This document shows positions 1 through 9,756 of a DNA stretch of 41,196 nucleotides, piece after piece (the stretch's first letter is position 1; the number at the start of each line of letters is the position of its first letter). The position numbers and the translations under genes are program-made. Origin of the DNA: Zoopage sp. CT-All (taxonomy: Eukaryota; Zoopagomycota; Zoopagomycetes; Zoopagales; Zoopagaceae); NCBI GenBank assembly GCA_004114245.1, contig QZWS01000008.1:1-41196 (forward strand), given 5' to 3'. The notes under the pieces were generated by a model. It was not told the DNA's origin, searched no databases, and saw only the letters and a list, made by a program, of their open reading frames with translations.

Positions 1-12
1 TGTTTTAACTAG

Positions 13-2737
13 ACGCCTGTGCGCCAATCAACGCTGTCATTTGGTCGCACTACGACGTCCGAGCAACGTGAACGCGATAATACGACACCTCCGCCTGCTA
101 CTTTAGTTAAGATCGCTACGCCACTGGGCGCCGATTCGTCCGCGCTAGTGTCTGCCTTGCAGCCAGTTCAAGCGAATCTGCCACTTTCGGCATTCACAAA
201 TAACGCGGAGGGCTCATCTAGCGCCCCTATCGCAAGCACTCGCCAGACCACATTCCTCCAACGAGGCGCCTTCTTCATTGACGATGGGTCTGGCCGAGAC
301 ATTGCTATCCCATCGCAACGTGCCAGCAGCGTATCAACTGGTGCTGACGTCCAGAAAAGGCACTATACTCACTCGACCTTTGACGATCTGCACCCGGACG
401 TGGTGCAGAAAGCGCCACAGCTACCATACTTCCGCGCACTCCCAAAGCAGATACAGCCAGATCCAACCGAATCTGAGGTGGATATTGAGGCACGAAACTA
501 TTTTCGTATGAACGAGGTAATGGACGTGGCGATGGTGAGCGAGTTCCTCCGTGGAATTGGTGGCACGCTCGTCGGATTGCAAAACTGCTCTTCTTTTACC
601 TTTAGTACGTGGCGACTATTCAGTTACCTGCGCTTACACCATATAGGCTGGCTCAACAATGCACTTTTGTCGCGTCGCCGCATTGATGAGAAGCTGGTTG
701 AGGTGTATTTGGCGCTTGCTTTTGTGTTGGAGAACGACGATAAGAGCAAGGCCAAGAAACTTGCCGACCAAAACATTCCCGGATATCAGATGACCTTTCA
801 GTATCGCGTTGCGTGCGTGCTTCCCGCTGGCCTCAAGGCATACTTTTCTGGGCGCAATTTCCCAGACATTCCTCTGACAATTCGTTTGTCGGCGCTCAAG
901 TATCTTATTCACGAGATTGTCGACAGCGCCGACTTTACCGAGGCACTAAGCGCCAATAACGAACGCATGACTGAGCTGCGACGAGAGCGACGTGGTGGAA
1001 ATGAGCAGATGAGAAAGCTGGAGGTGGAACAGAAAGAGCTTGAGGCGGCTCTCGTCGTGCAACGGGCCGAGCTCGCGGAAGTTGAGGTTAGGTTGGCGGA
1101 TACTGAGGAAGACGGCGCTGACCTCACGCGTGTTCAATTGAAATCAAGAAGGCAGCAGGCATTTGAGCAGCAGCGAGCATGCTCCAAGGCGAAAGCCTAT
1201 ATCGAGCGGCTCGAGCAAAATCTTGAATCGAACAAAGAACAGATCAGCGACCTCGTGGCGAATCCAACCGATGTCCAAAAGACGCTAAACCATCTTGGAC
1301 TCCTGTCCAGGGGCATTGATGCATCGGATGTGCGTACCGAGCCTGGCGAGACTGGCATGTATCCTGTTGTTTTCCTCGGACATGACCGCTACTGCCGAAC
1401 ATATTGGCATGTGCGAGAATCGGGTGGGGTGTTTGTTGAAGGTTCGAACGACGAACAGGGACGTCGTGTGACTCCGGAGGGTTCCACCGCCAACCACTGG
1501 TGGATTGTGTCTCGCAGCCGCGAATTGGACAACGTGGAACGCGCGTTGTGTAAATTTGGGAAGCGAGAGCGCAATTTAAAGGTGGCGTTGGAACGTCTGC
1601 ACGATTGGATACGGCCGACGTTTGAAAATTGCCGGGCATGGCTGGAGCACATTGAGACTAAATTCAATGGGGACGATGCGCAGCTCGTCGACATGCACAA
1701 GACCCCTGCCCCGGCGGCAGCAAAAAGGCCGAACAAAAAAAGGCTTGTAGTACCGTATACACCGATGCGGCCATTGACTCGGGAGGTTCTCGAGCGCCTT
1801 GACCGTGGCGAGCCCTTGTCACCTGCTCCCGTTCAGGCAGCACCCGTGGAAAGCGGTGATGCGACGGGAGTGACGGATGCGCTGGATGCGACGGATGCTT
1901 TAGCAGATAAGCTTCCACCGCCTCGATTCGTGGATGCTGCGACAGAGTGCATTCATGTCTGCCTCAGCCGTATCCTCCTCCATCCCATCTTTACCGATAG
2001 CGGATTGACAGTCGATGGTATCATGAGCGAGATTATGATGTACATCGAGCTTGAAGAGTATCCAAACTTTGACGAGATGGTCCGCCTGCTTGCACGCGGG
2101 GCACTGTGTCCAGACCCCGAGGAGCTTCCCATTGCCGAGCGCACGCTGTCGTGGTGGTGCGCCTGGTGTCTGACCACGGAGACGCGAGTGTCCCAGAACC
2201 GTGCCAGGCTGGAGAATGCGACCGTGTTGAAGGAGAGCAAAGGCCGCTTGAGATCGTTCAAGACTCGGCAAAAAGGAAAGGGGAAGAAAGAGGAGGCAGG
2301 GCAGAGCAAAAACCGGTTCAGCGGCATTGTTATCTCTCACGGATCATCCACCCTATCATCCGCCCCGGAGGAAAGTAGCACGGTGCAACACGAGGACAAT
2401 AGCGATGCCGCGATGGACAGTGGCAGCGATGGTGGCTCGGAAGAGGAAGAGGAAGTGGGAGGTGAGATCAGCTCGGTGTCGTCCGAGGTAGAGGCATACT
2501 GGGACGGGACGCCTGTCAAAAGGACTCGAGTCTGTCATTTTGTATTCTTTCATCAAGTCTAACTCATTTACTTAGGCACCGCTTGGGGCATCAAAGCACG
2601 CAGCCACGCGTGCTCCCCGCGTAATGCGCAAGCGTGGCCATGCCGTTGACTATTCAGAGAGCACTGTTGTGGACAATGAGCGTGATATGCTGGATCAGGG
2701 CCGTGAGAAAGTACGCAGGTTGGGACAAAGGCGCTAA
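13..2737 (+). CDS. DDT/WHIM-domain chromatin-remodelling subunit (5' partial)
   Basis: 3' part of a nuclear protein resembling ISWI-complex accessory subunits (Itc1/ACF1/BAZ type). The window opens in an intron: bases 1-12 end in a branch-like TAAC and an AG acceptor, and an in-frame TAG at 10-12 rules out simple upstream reading. Counting from about base 19: a DDT helical domain at residues ~163-240, WHIM1 at ~284-325, a charged coiled coil at ~315-410, and a WHIM2/WSD segment near 440-475 (GHDRYCRTYWH, GVFVE). The C-terminus is acidic then basic. Unspliced reading stops at 2562, but an intron at 2530-2575 (46 nt, weak GTCTGT donor, good CTAAC branch, TTAG acceptor) extends the frame to TAA at 2735-2737 with a basic tail. 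DDT/WHIM modules help ISWI motors sense nucleosome spacing. The N-terminal exon, which would show whether a WAC domain exists, lies outside the window. Confidence 0.72.
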
Positions 2738-2856
2738 TTGTATACATTGCTTTACTGCCACCCTGTTGGCAAGAGCAGCGAGAATTGGCTCCATACATGG
2801 CAGCGGCGCATTGGTGTGATCAGAGGCCAGGTGACGTGGCACCTTGAACCAAAATC

Positions 2857-3201
2857 ATGCTGCTGCGCCTCGCCACCTCAGTCGCCCCGGCCGCCGCGCG
2901 CCGCCGCTTCGCCACGACCGTCGCCTCATCCGCCGCAGAGCGTGAGGCTGTGCGGAAGCATGCGCGCGAGACGGCGGAGAAGTGGCGCAAGATCTCGCTG
3001 TTCGTTGCCGTGCCCTTGCTCGGCCTCGGCACTGTCAATGCTTACCGTCTCGCCGCCGAGCATAATGAGCACCTTAAGCATCACAAACCAGAGTTTCCCG
3101 AGTATCCGTATATGCGGATCCGACGCAAGGCGTTTCCGTGGGGGGATGGGTCAATGACGCTGTTCCACAACCCGGAGCTCAATCAGGCTCGACTGCCCTA
3201 G
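2857..3201 (+). CDS. COX13: Cytochrome c oxidase subunit VIa (Cox13/COX6A)
   Basis: 114-residue inner-membrane subunit of respiratory complex IV. The N-terminus is Arg/Ala-rich and looks like a mitochondrial presequence (about 30 residues). One transmembrane helix follows at roughly 47-65 (SLFVAVPLLGLGTVNAY). The C-terminus carries the family signature RKAFPWGDGSMTLFHNPELN. Length is normal for the family and there is no intron. In yeast and animals this peripheral subunit modulates oxidase activity and dimer stability. A TGACGTGG element at about 2831-2838 sits just upstream and could be a CRE/ATF-type site. The gene is convergent with MTR3, 160 bp between stop codons. Confidence 0.95.
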   Translation: MLLRLATSVAPAAARRRFATTVASSAAEREAVRKHARETAEKWRKISLFVAVPLLGLGTVNAYRLAAEHNEHLKHHKPEFPEYPYMRIRRKAFPWGDGSMTLFHNPELNQARLP

Positions 3202-3361
3202 TGGGCTGGATTTGTTCGGTAGATTTTGGTTGAATCGAATCGAGGATACAGTTGATATGGAATGTTATTGGTTTGGGCCTTTTCACTTGGGCTGGGGTCT
3301 TGTCATGTTCAGCACACAAGCTCCTCGTTGCGGCTGGGCAACAGCTGGTCTATTGCAGAAG

Positions 3362-4375
3362 CTACGTCTCTAGCATCGCCTTGACCATGACAGCGTGAAT
3401 GTTCGCGCACATCAGCGACGACAACTTCATGCCCTGTAGCCAACAGACACTTAGCATCAGCACTGCAGCAGTAGCCACATACCTGCTCGAGTCCATCGGT
3501 GCCGACCTGCCCGACATACTCCATGTGCACGATATCGCCAAGATTGACCCTGCGCGCAAGCACCAGTTCCCCGTCAACGCCGCCACCCTCTACGCACTCC
3601 TCCTCGTATCGCGTGCAGTCAACAAGCACGCGTCCCCGATTAAATCCCACAGCGCATCCAGCCACCATATCGTACATCTCAATACCGGCGTCGGCGAGGG
3701 CGAGAGAGGCGGCGGTGATGGCGGCGGCAAGCGAGGATGCCGCGCCGTCGTGCTCCAGGCAGGTAATGTAGAGGTCGAGCGTGGATTTAGGGTAGAGGTG
3801 CAGGAGCACAGCGGGGGTCAGCGCATTGGATATGAATTGCGAGTACTCCTTTTCCTGCGCGTCCTGGTCATGGGCGTCAGTCGAGGGCGGGAAATGGCGG
3901 AGGAGGGTGAGCGTACGCGGATATGACCACGACGGCGGGGACAAGAGAATGTCGCGTATTTGAATTCGCAGTAGACACGACCGTTGTCGCTGTAGCCCTG
4001 CTTCTTTGCCTGCCGAGGCCCGTATCTAATGGCAGGGTGAGGCATGGGAGCGAATGCAGCATGAATGCATACGCCGCGCAAATGACTTTGGTGTTGCCAA
4101 TCTCCAAGTATGCCGATCCATTCGCTTGCGTGATCAATCCCCGCTTCATGACTAGACATTGAATTGGAACGATGGGGTAAGCATTTGCGCGATGGGCGGA
4201 GGCAGCACGCACAGATTGGGCGATGCTCGTCGGGCCTTCGCCCGTCCTTCCGCCGCCCCGCATCCGAAACAATGTCTCTCTGAACATCAGTGGCCGCAGA
4301 GCTGGGCTCGTCGAGGGGCAGCGGCGGGACAGAGGCGCCCGGACCCGTGATGCGTTTCCGGTCAACGGCCAGCAT
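3362..4375 (-). CDS. MTR3: Exosome core subunit MTR3 (RNase PH fold), five exons
   Basis: Non-catalytic RNase PH-like ring subunit of the RNA exosome (EXOSC6/Mtr3). Exons on the minus strand: 4375-4213, 4151-4073, 4025-3917, 3863-3483 and 3433-3362, giving 267 aa. Introns are 61, 47, 53 and 49 nt, all GT-AG. Splicing joins fragments in three frames into one collinear family match: KDGRRPDEHRPIF (residues 43-55), QANGSAYLEIGNTKV, AAYGPRQAKK, a basic CPRRR stretch, ALADAGIEMYDMV, and a C-terminal helix ending MLET. GPRQA and ALADAG.EMYD favour Mtr3 over Rrp41, and the phosphorolytic residues of active RNase PH are not expected. The alternative upstream ATG at 4395 is in another frame. The first exon is least conserved, so the exact start is the weakest part. 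Confidence 0.9.
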
Positions 4376-4403
4376 TTTTGGACTGTTGGCTGCAAGACTG
4401 CTT

Positions 4404-4609
4404 CTCTCTGTTGGGATTTGTAAGATCTCAGATGTGTTCAGGGTATAGAATTCAGTATTTGTCAGGAGACAAATTGCGCTTGCTCTCCTTTTATACTGTC
4501 GGATTACTAATGCTAGTCATCACTTTGATGACGTCTTGGTTCTTCTGGGTTCTATTGCGTTCCAGGCTGTTGAGTCTGACTAAGCCGTCGCTCTTTTCAC
4601 AACACTCTC
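4404..4609 (+). mobile_element. Solo LTR, copy 1, with 5-bp target duplications
   Basis: A 196-bp element at 4409-4604 begins TGTTGGG and ends CACAACA, so it has TG...CA ends and a 5-bp terminal inverted repeat. It is flanked by identical CTCTC 5-mers (4404-4408 and 4605-4609), the hallmark of LTR-retroelement integration. It is about 94% identical by eye to the element at 13246-13443. It contains a TATA-like CCTTTTATAC and a perfect GTCATCA/TGATGAC hairpin next to a CRE-like GACGTC. No internal retroelement sequence remains, so it is a solo LTR left by LTR-LTR recombination. The TGTTGG start suits Ty1/copia types, but the family is not proven. The intact target duplication and high similarity suggest a fairly young insertion. 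It ends about 70 bp before the start codon of the next gene. Confidence 0.85.
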
Positions 4610-4677
4610 GACTGTCCCAACAACCCCACATCCACCCGCAATCCCCCCAGCACCGCAGCAAATAAGCATCCCTCGCT

Positions 4678-5091
4678 ATGAAATCTCACACTTGTACTTT
4701 GTTCATCCTTGCTCTCACCGCCTTGGTCGCAGAAGTCTCCACGGCTAGCAATGCACCCATGGCTGGCAACCCACTCGTGGCTGACAGTGAGCCCGGTGTC
4801 AGCAACCCCAGGCCTGGCTCGTGGTGCAATGGATTTACCAAACAGATGTATATCGCACGGCGTGCAAGCTCCTATGCAAGCTCCCAGCCCCAAACTATAC
4901 CAGTTTGGAAATGGACAGCGGAAACTATTGATCAGAAGCTTGCAGATCATAGGGGCAAATCAGACGTTATCTGTTGCGAGATTGGAAATCCACCAACTCC
5001 TCCTCCCCATGAGCTAAGTATTGTTAAAAGGGTCCCATTGGATAGCCTCGATTGCCCATATGGAGCAGATGTGTTAGAGAATGAGGTGTGA
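4678..5091 (+). CDS. Small secreted protein, orphan
   Basis: 137 aa of unrecognised family. Residues 1-23 form a clear signal peptide (basic Lys2, hydrophobic TLFILALTALVA, small residues at the likely cleavage VSTAS). The mature part has four cysteines (SWCNGF, VICCEIG, LDCPYG), a Pro-rich PPTPPP stretch and no transmembrane segment. The ATG is the first in frame, and a pyrimidine/C-rich leader at about 4610-4670 precedes it. The solo LTR at 4409-4604 supplies most of the upstream region, so LTR sequence may contribute to its promoter. An apoplastic effector, antimicrobial or wall-associated role is possible by analogy only. Confidence 0.65.
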   Translation: MKSHTCTLFILALTALVAEVSTASNAPMAGNPLVADSEPGVSNPRPGSWCNGFTKQMYIARRASSYASSQPQTIPVWKWTAETIDQKLADHRGKSDVICCEIGNPPTPPPHELSIVKRVPLDSLDCPYGADVLENEV

Positions 5092-5921
5092 GGCAATGTA
5101 TGCTCGCTTATTTGCATGCACGCATATCTTGATCAACAGTCGGTCTTGTATTGTCTCTGTATCCAGATCTGATTAGTTTATGGCCACATGCTATGTGTAA
5201 ATATATATAACTAGCCGTCCAGTCGCTTATGCATGCCTAAATGGCTATTATAATGCCATAGGCTTCAAGGGCAGGAGTGGCAGGAAGCGCGCATTGCCAC
5301 AGGCCAGTGAGACATGTCCAGAAGTTGCTGAGTGCGGGTGCCTGGTGTTGACGGTGTCGGATGACTGGCCTTCTAAATTGGTCACAACAAGGATGTCGCC
5401 AGAAGGGTTTTGTGTACAGCACATTTTGTGATGCTGGCATTAAAATAGCATGCCTCTGTGCAGTCTGCCAACTATTTGGTTTTGGGGAACTTCTTGCCTG
5501 CTTCCAGACGAACAGGGAGTTGTGTCCAAGGCACCGCCAGTATCATCTTTGAGCTCACCTATTTCTGTTATCCTGATTGGCTATGTTTGTGTACTGAAAT
5601 GGTATCATTCAGAATCTGCATTTCTGCGGACTACGTTGCAACTAGGTAACACATGCATTGAGCCTTTGACTTCAACACAAGCAAACATACTAATGCTGGT
5701 CCTAAATATTCGGCTAGGCTAAGTCTTGGCGTAAATCGACTTCAAATTTCTGTTAGTTCAATTGCGGAAATCATATTCACGGAAAATTCAGCATGCATTT
5801 AATTAGGCGTGGGTGTAAAGCAGAGTTGCAGTCTTGTCCGCAAACCCTCCTCGCTCCACCACAGCTTCTGCTCACGCCAGCGCAGTTGCAGTAACGCCTG
5901 CAAAACAACATACAACTCACG
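5092..5921. other. Intergenic, no gene seen
   Basis: 830 bp with no supportable gene. Short open frames (for example 5361-5552 and 5450-5722) show no domain, signal peptide or family match. The region is more AT-rich than the housekeeping parts, has a TATATATA run near 5200, and its last ~57 bases (5865-5921) are the conserved leader of the MKINT gene family. Confidence 0.6.
5865..5921 (+). promoter_or_regulatory. Conserved 5' leader of the MKINT family, copy 1
   Basis: Sequence from CTTCTGCTCACGCCAGC to the ATG at 5922 is shared, with substitutions and small indels, with the leaders at 7047-7107 and 7943-8006. All end in a CTCACG/CTCACA/CCCACG-ATGAAGATCAACAC context, indicating a duplicated transcript leader and helping to fix the three starts. 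Confidence 0.6.
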
Positions 5922-6359
5922 ATGAAGATCAACACTCTCCTCTTCACTGTCGCCATTGTCGCCACTGCCGCCCTTGCTGCAATCCCCCTCTCTATCTCGG
6001 CGTCTTATTACCAGGATAAAGCTGCTTTTCGCAGACAAGTGAACGAGAACTATAGGTACTACCACGGCAAATACCCGAGTATTCCAATAAACGATCTATA
6101 CCTGCTAGCTCTTGGTGCGGTACAGTCACTGCGTGACAAGACACTGCACGACAAAATACCAGATGGCAATACAGAGGACACGCCGCCTCTCACCTCTGTC
6201 CCGACATCTTATTACCAAGATAAAGATGCTTTTCGCAAAGAAGTGAACTACTACATACAGCACTACCACGACATATACCCGAAAATTCTAAAAGACGATC
6301 TATGGCTGATAGCCCTTGGCAAGGTACAGTCGCTACATGACAAGACACTGCACGACTAG
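5922..6359 (+). CDS. MKINT-family secreted protein 1, two internal repeats
   Basis: 145 aa, first of three tandem paralogues (next at 7108 and 8007). Signal peptide at residues 1-27 (MKINTLLFTVAIVATAAL). The mature protein is two ~50-residue repeats, each starting SYYQDK.AFR, containing YHx.YP.I..DDL and ending LALG.VQSL.DKTLHD. The first repeat is followed by KIPDGNTED. The second hits its stop exactly where that Lys would be, and the DNA beyond the stop still resembles the linker (ATACCAGATGGCA), so the duplicated unit once included it. No cysteines, many Tyr/His/Asp. Family unknown; probably alpha-helical. Start supported by the leader conserved among the three paralogues. Confidence 0.7.
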   Translation: MKINTLLFTVAIVATAALAAIPLSISASYYQDKAAFRRQVNENYRYYHGKYPSIPINDLYLLALGAVQSLRDKTLHDKIPDGNTEDTPPLTSVPTSYYQDKDAFRKEVNYYIQHYHDIYPKILKDDLWLIALGKVQSLHDKTLHD

Positions 6360-7046
6360 ATACCAGATGGCAGCAGCGAGGAAAAGCCGCCGGCTGTGAT
6401 GCAATGCAAACGTGCTAATCAGCATATTTTTATTATCAGCGTGGTAGGCATTTCTCAACAAGAACACGCATCTGCACTGCTCGGTTGCCCATGGGCTTGG
6501 CAACACACAATAACCCGATGATGGCATTCAGCGGGAAGGTCATATCACAGCGCAGCAATCAGCGCACGCACATCCATTCATGATGTAGAGTCCTTGAGGC
6601 TAGTCGCAAGGGCAATGCACCGGACTCTTTTATTCTTGTCATCTGGTGGATGTCGGGGAATCAAGGCCAAGGGCGATCTCTGTCAGTGAAGCAGGTATAA
6701 CGCCCGCTCAAAAGGTGGTAGCCGCAGAGCTGCAAAGTCTAGAAAGTGGCGTGGGATCACTCGTACAAATGTGACAAATCACCTAGCCATGCTGAAGCCT
6801 CCTTGGCAATGAGTGTGACAGCGTGAGCCTGAATGTTGGCTTTCGAGACGAACAGCTTATCGGCAGATGCGGGCTCGTTCATTGCCAAACAAGCGGAACA
6901 GGTCTTCTCGATTGGTATTCACGGTCATCCCCATGACTTGACGTATTGTGCAGCAGATGGATCCCCGGCGTGTCCGAAATTTGCATGCAATTCGGAGATG
7001 TGGATCAAGCCGTCCTGTTTGCCTCGTTTTTTTTCTCAACCCTGTC
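6360..7046. other. Intergenic between MKINT paralogues 1 and 2
   Basis: No gene supported. The first ~160 bases resemble the 3' flanks of the other two paralogues (shared GCAATGCAAACGTGCT-like and ATTTCTCA.CAA.GAAC blocks), showing the duplicated unit extends past the coding region. The frame at 6833-7111 lacks a signal peptide or family match. Confidence 0.55.
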
Positions 7047-7107
7047 CTCTGCTCACGGCCAGCGCCGCTGCAACAACACCTACAACAAAGACATCATACA
7101 GCTCACA
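7047..7107 (+). promoter_or_regulatory. Conserved 5' leader of the MKINT family, copy 2
   Basis: Starts CTCTGCTCACGGCCAGC and runs into ATGAAGATCAACACC. Just upstream, TTTCTCAACCCTG is shared with copy 3 (around 7929-7941), so the duplication includes promoter sequence. This sets the start at 7108 rather than at the in-frame upstream codon at 6946. Confidence 0.6.
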
Positions 7108-7467
7108 ATGAAGATCAACACCATCCTCTTCACTGCTGCCATTGTCGCCATTGCTGCAATCCCACGCATACCTGTCTCGGCGTCGCATCGCCTGAACAAC
7201 AGTGTATTTCAAGACGTGGTGACCTTTTATGAGCGATCCTACCGCTCAGCGTGGCCGGACCTTTCAGAAGATCATATTCACTACATGGCAGTTGGCAGGG
7301 TAGAGGAACTGCAATCTCGGCATAATCGTAACGCAGATTTTCGCAACGCAGTGAGAGCCTACAGCCAAATCTACCACTCAATGCACCTGAAACTTCCATA
7401 TGAAGCAATTCACCTGATGGCTATTGGCAAGGTGGAGGAACTGCAATTCGCGCATCAGCGTCATTGA
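7108..7467 (+). CDS. MKINT-family secreted protein 2
   Basis: 119 aa. The start is placed at the ATG matching the paralogues (MKINTILFTAAIVAIAAI); a longer frame from 6946 would prepend an unrelated 54 residues. Signal peptide at ~1-26. The mature protein again has two diverged repeats: the first ends HYMAVGRVEELQSRHNR, the second HLMAIGKVEELQFAHQR. The signature MA(V/I)G(R/K)VEELQ corresponds to LALG.VQSL in paralogue 1 and MAIGRAEDDKLQ in paralogue 3. No cysteines. Function unknown; no known domain recognised. Confidence 0.7.
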   Translation: MKINTILFTAAIVAIAAIPRIPVSASHRLNNSVFQDVVTFYERSYRSAWPDLSEDHIHYMAVGRVEELQSRHNRNADFRNAVRAYSQIYHSMHLKLPYEAIHLMAIGKVEELQFAHQRH

Positions 7468-7942
7468 CTGCTGGCCATGGACCTATCAGCACGGCGTGTA
7501 TAACAAGCAATGCAAGCATGCTGGTCAGCGGATTTGTATTTGATCGTCCCGCCATTTCTCACAAAGAACTTATGTCAGCACTGCTGAGTGCACGTTTGCT
7601 TTAAATGTTGCAGTCGGTCTGGCATTGACCAGCGCGCCCTTGTATATTTGAGTACAAGAGTGTCTCACCAGCGACGGAGACCGCCACTCATCTCCATCCG
7701 CCCGCACCCACCCCCGCCGAAACAGCCATATCTGAATACTTCAAGAACGGCATAATCTGCAGTGGTGGGTTGGTTGACGTCGGAGTGAAGATAGCGGCGA
7801 TCCTTCAACGGAGCAGTGGCGCAAAATACAAATACTATACTATGTTCTTGCGTAGCAGACGCAGACGCAGCGCTTGCTTGAATGGATCTCCGGTGTGGTC
7901 GAATTCTGCGCTAGCCGTCTTGTCGCCTTTCTCAACCCTGGC
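7468..7942. other. Intergenic between MKINT paralogues 2 and 3
   Basis: No gene supported. The start of the region resembles the 3' flanks of paralogues 1 and 3. The longer frame starting at 7770 is only an in-frame extension of paralogue 3 and lacks a signal peptide. Confidence 0.5.
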
Positions 7943-8006
7943 CTCTGCTCACAGCCAGCACTGTTACAATAACGCCCACAACAAAGACACCATTATACAG
8001 CCCACG
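7943..8006 (+). promoter_or_regulatory. Conserved 5' leader of the MKINT family, copy 3
   Basis: Starts CTCTGCTCACAGCCAGC, shares the ACAACAAAGACA block with copy 2, and runs into ATGAAGATCAACACTC. It fixes the start of the third paralogue at 8007. Confidence 0.6.
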
Positions 8007-8441
8007 ATGAAGATCAACACTCTCCTTCTCTTCACTGCCGCTATTGTTGCCGTTGGTGCAGCTACGCTTACCTTTGTCTCAGCATCTGCCCGCCCGGATC
8101 GCTCGCAGGGTCAAACTGCAGCAAAGCACAATGTGGTGCTTCGCGTCAATCACAAGAGCTATCTCAAAGAAAGGAAAGAATATTTGACTCTTGGCAAAAA
8201 AGAGCTAATGCGTTCGGGTGAATCTTACCCAGGTGGCGTTGAAGCTCAAAGCACACTAAGAGCCTACGCAAAGGAGTTCCTCGCTATTCACCCGAATATT
8301 AGCCTAGCAGAAGCATACTGGATGGCTATTGGCAGGGCAGAGGATGACAAGTTGCAAGCGCAGCCTAAGCGGCGCCATGTTGGCATCAGAGTCAGCGGTG
8401 TGTCGTCCCGTATTAAGAACATGAAGCCGTCTGTGCAGTGA
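8007..8441 (+). CDS. MKINT-family secreted protein 3
   Basis: 144 aa with a signal peptide at ~1-27 (MKINTLLLFTAAIVAVGAA). The first half of the mature region is very basic (many Lys/Arg) and does not align convincingly with the family repeat. The second half keeps one repeat unit (LRAYAKEFLAIHPNISL...YWMAIGRAEDDKLQ) followed by a basic tail. So this copy has lost or replaced one repeat while keeping the leader, signal peptide and 3' flank. No cysteines. Function unknown. The in-frame upstream codon at 7770 was rejected because the leader conserved among paralogues lies between it and the chosen ATG. Confidence 0.68.
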   Translation: MKINTLLLFTAAIVAVGAATLTFVSASARPDRSQGQTAAKHNVVLRVNHKSYLKERKEYLTLGKKELMRSGESYPGGVEAQSTLRAYAKEFLAIHPNISLAEAYWMAIGRAEDDKLQAQPKRRHVGIRVSGVSSRIKNMKPSVQ

Positions 8442-8690
8442 CGACTGCAGACCATGGCCCCATGACGAATTATAGAGCCTGCAGACATGTGGTCAGCATG
8501 GCGAATAGCATGAAATGCAAACATGCTGCTTGGCGTGATTTATATTAGAGAATCACTGCAGTCAGCCACTTCTCGCAAAGGACCTGTGTCTGCCTGCACT
8601 GCCACAATGTCCGCGGGGAGCGTCCACGCGTCCATGCGTCCACGCGTCTGGGAAGTGTCGTTCGCATGCTCCTAAACCAATCTCGCCGGC

Positions 8691-9731
8691 ATGCTCCCTC
8701 CCGCGGCTGCCACAATCAGCCACCTCCACGACCCCGCCATCGACCGCTTTTTCGCCGACAACCCTCCGTCGACGCCCCTCACCCCCGCCGCGGCCCAGCT
8801 GGATGCATTCATTGCGCAGCACCATCACCACGCATCCCGCCGCATCGTGCTCGTCTCCAGTGGCGGCACCACCGTTCCGCTCGAATGCAACACCGTGCGC
8901 TTTCTCGACAACTTTTCCTCGGGAACGCGCGGCGCCATCTCCACAGAAGAGTTTATCCGCGCCGGATACGCGGTGGTGTTCCTCTGTCGCCAGTTCAGCA
9001 TTCAGCCGTATACGCGGCATTACTCGCACACCCGCAACCCATTTCTGGATCTACTGAGCATCGATCCTTCGAGCGGGAGTGTTGTGGTGCAGGAGGAGGA
9101 TGGGGTGGCGGACAAGATGCGCATTGTACTTGCCGATCACCACCACGCGCATCGCAATGGGCTGCTGCTCACGCTGCCCTTCACCACGCTGCCGGACTAC
9201 CTCCACCTGCTCCGACTCTGCGCCACCCGCCTCTCTACTGGTGATCTGGCTCCCCGCGTGATGTACTATCTCGCTGCGGCGGTATCCGACTTTTACATCC
9301 CGCGGTCCCGCATGGCCGAGCACAAGATCCAAAGCGGCGGGAGTGGCGCCGGCCAAGACGCTGACGGACTGGTGCTGCGCCTCGCACCGGTGCCCAAGAT
9401 GCTCGGCGTGCTGGTGCGGGAATGGACGCGTGAGCAATCCTTTGTTGTGTCATTCAAGCTCGAGACCGCGACCGAGATGCTGATACCCAAGGCCCAGTCG
9501 GCACTGAGCAAGTACGCGCACCAAGTGGTGGTGGCGAATATGCTGCATGGACGCAAGCAGCAGGTCATGCTCGTAACTGCTCCTGCGCACGCGACGCCCG
9601 TCTCGCTGTCAAAGGCCGAGCTGGCCGCGGGAGTGGAGATCGAGGGCCGACTCGTGGCGCGGCTGATTGAGATGCACGTCGCGTGGCGCGACAGGCAGGC
9701 AGGCCTGGGCAGCAATGCAGTCACTGGTTGA
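8691..9731 (+). CDS. CAB2: Phosphopantothenate-cysteine ligase (PPCS/CAB2)
   Basis: 346 aa cytosolic enzyme of coenzyme A synthesis, joining 4'-phosphopantothenate to cysteine with nucleotide triphosphate. Eukaryote-type stand-alone ligase signatures in order: [13 protein letters not shown] and [15 protein letters not shown] (residues ~52-83), [42 protein letters not shown] and QVVVANML. Length and motif order match human PPCS throughout. The His-rich stretch before the first motif (QHHHHASR) is not a family feature. Intronless. The stop is only 25 bp before the SEC17 start on the same strand, so the SEC17 promoter or leader must lie within this gene or the two may be co-transcribed. Confidence 0.95.
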   Translation: MLPPAAATISHLHDPAIDRFFADNPPSTPLTPAAAQLDAFIAQHHHHASRRIVLVSSGGTTVPLECNTVRFLDNFSSGTRGAISTEEFIRAGYAVVFLCRQFSIQPYTRHYSHTRNPFLDLLSIDPSSGSVVVQEEDGVADKMRIVLADHHHAHRNGLLLTLPFTTLPDYLHLLRLCATRLSTGDLAPRVMYYLAAAVSDFYIPRSRMAEHKIQSGGSGAGQDADGLVLRLAPVPKMLGVLVREWTREQSFVVSFKLETATEMLIPKAQSALSKYAHQVVVANMLHGRKQQVMLVTAPAHATPVSLSKAELAAGVEIEGRLVARLIEMHVAWRDRQAGLGSNAVTG

Positions 9732-9756
9732 CTGCAGCCGCATCCTCCCAGCCGCC

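Noticed and set aside
5361-5722. Three overlapping short open frames
   Set aside because: No signal peptide, domain, coding bias or duplicated counterpart; region looks non-coding.
6946-7107. In-frame upstream extension of MKINT protein 2
   Set aside because: It would bury the signal peptide and cover the leader conserved among the three paralogues.
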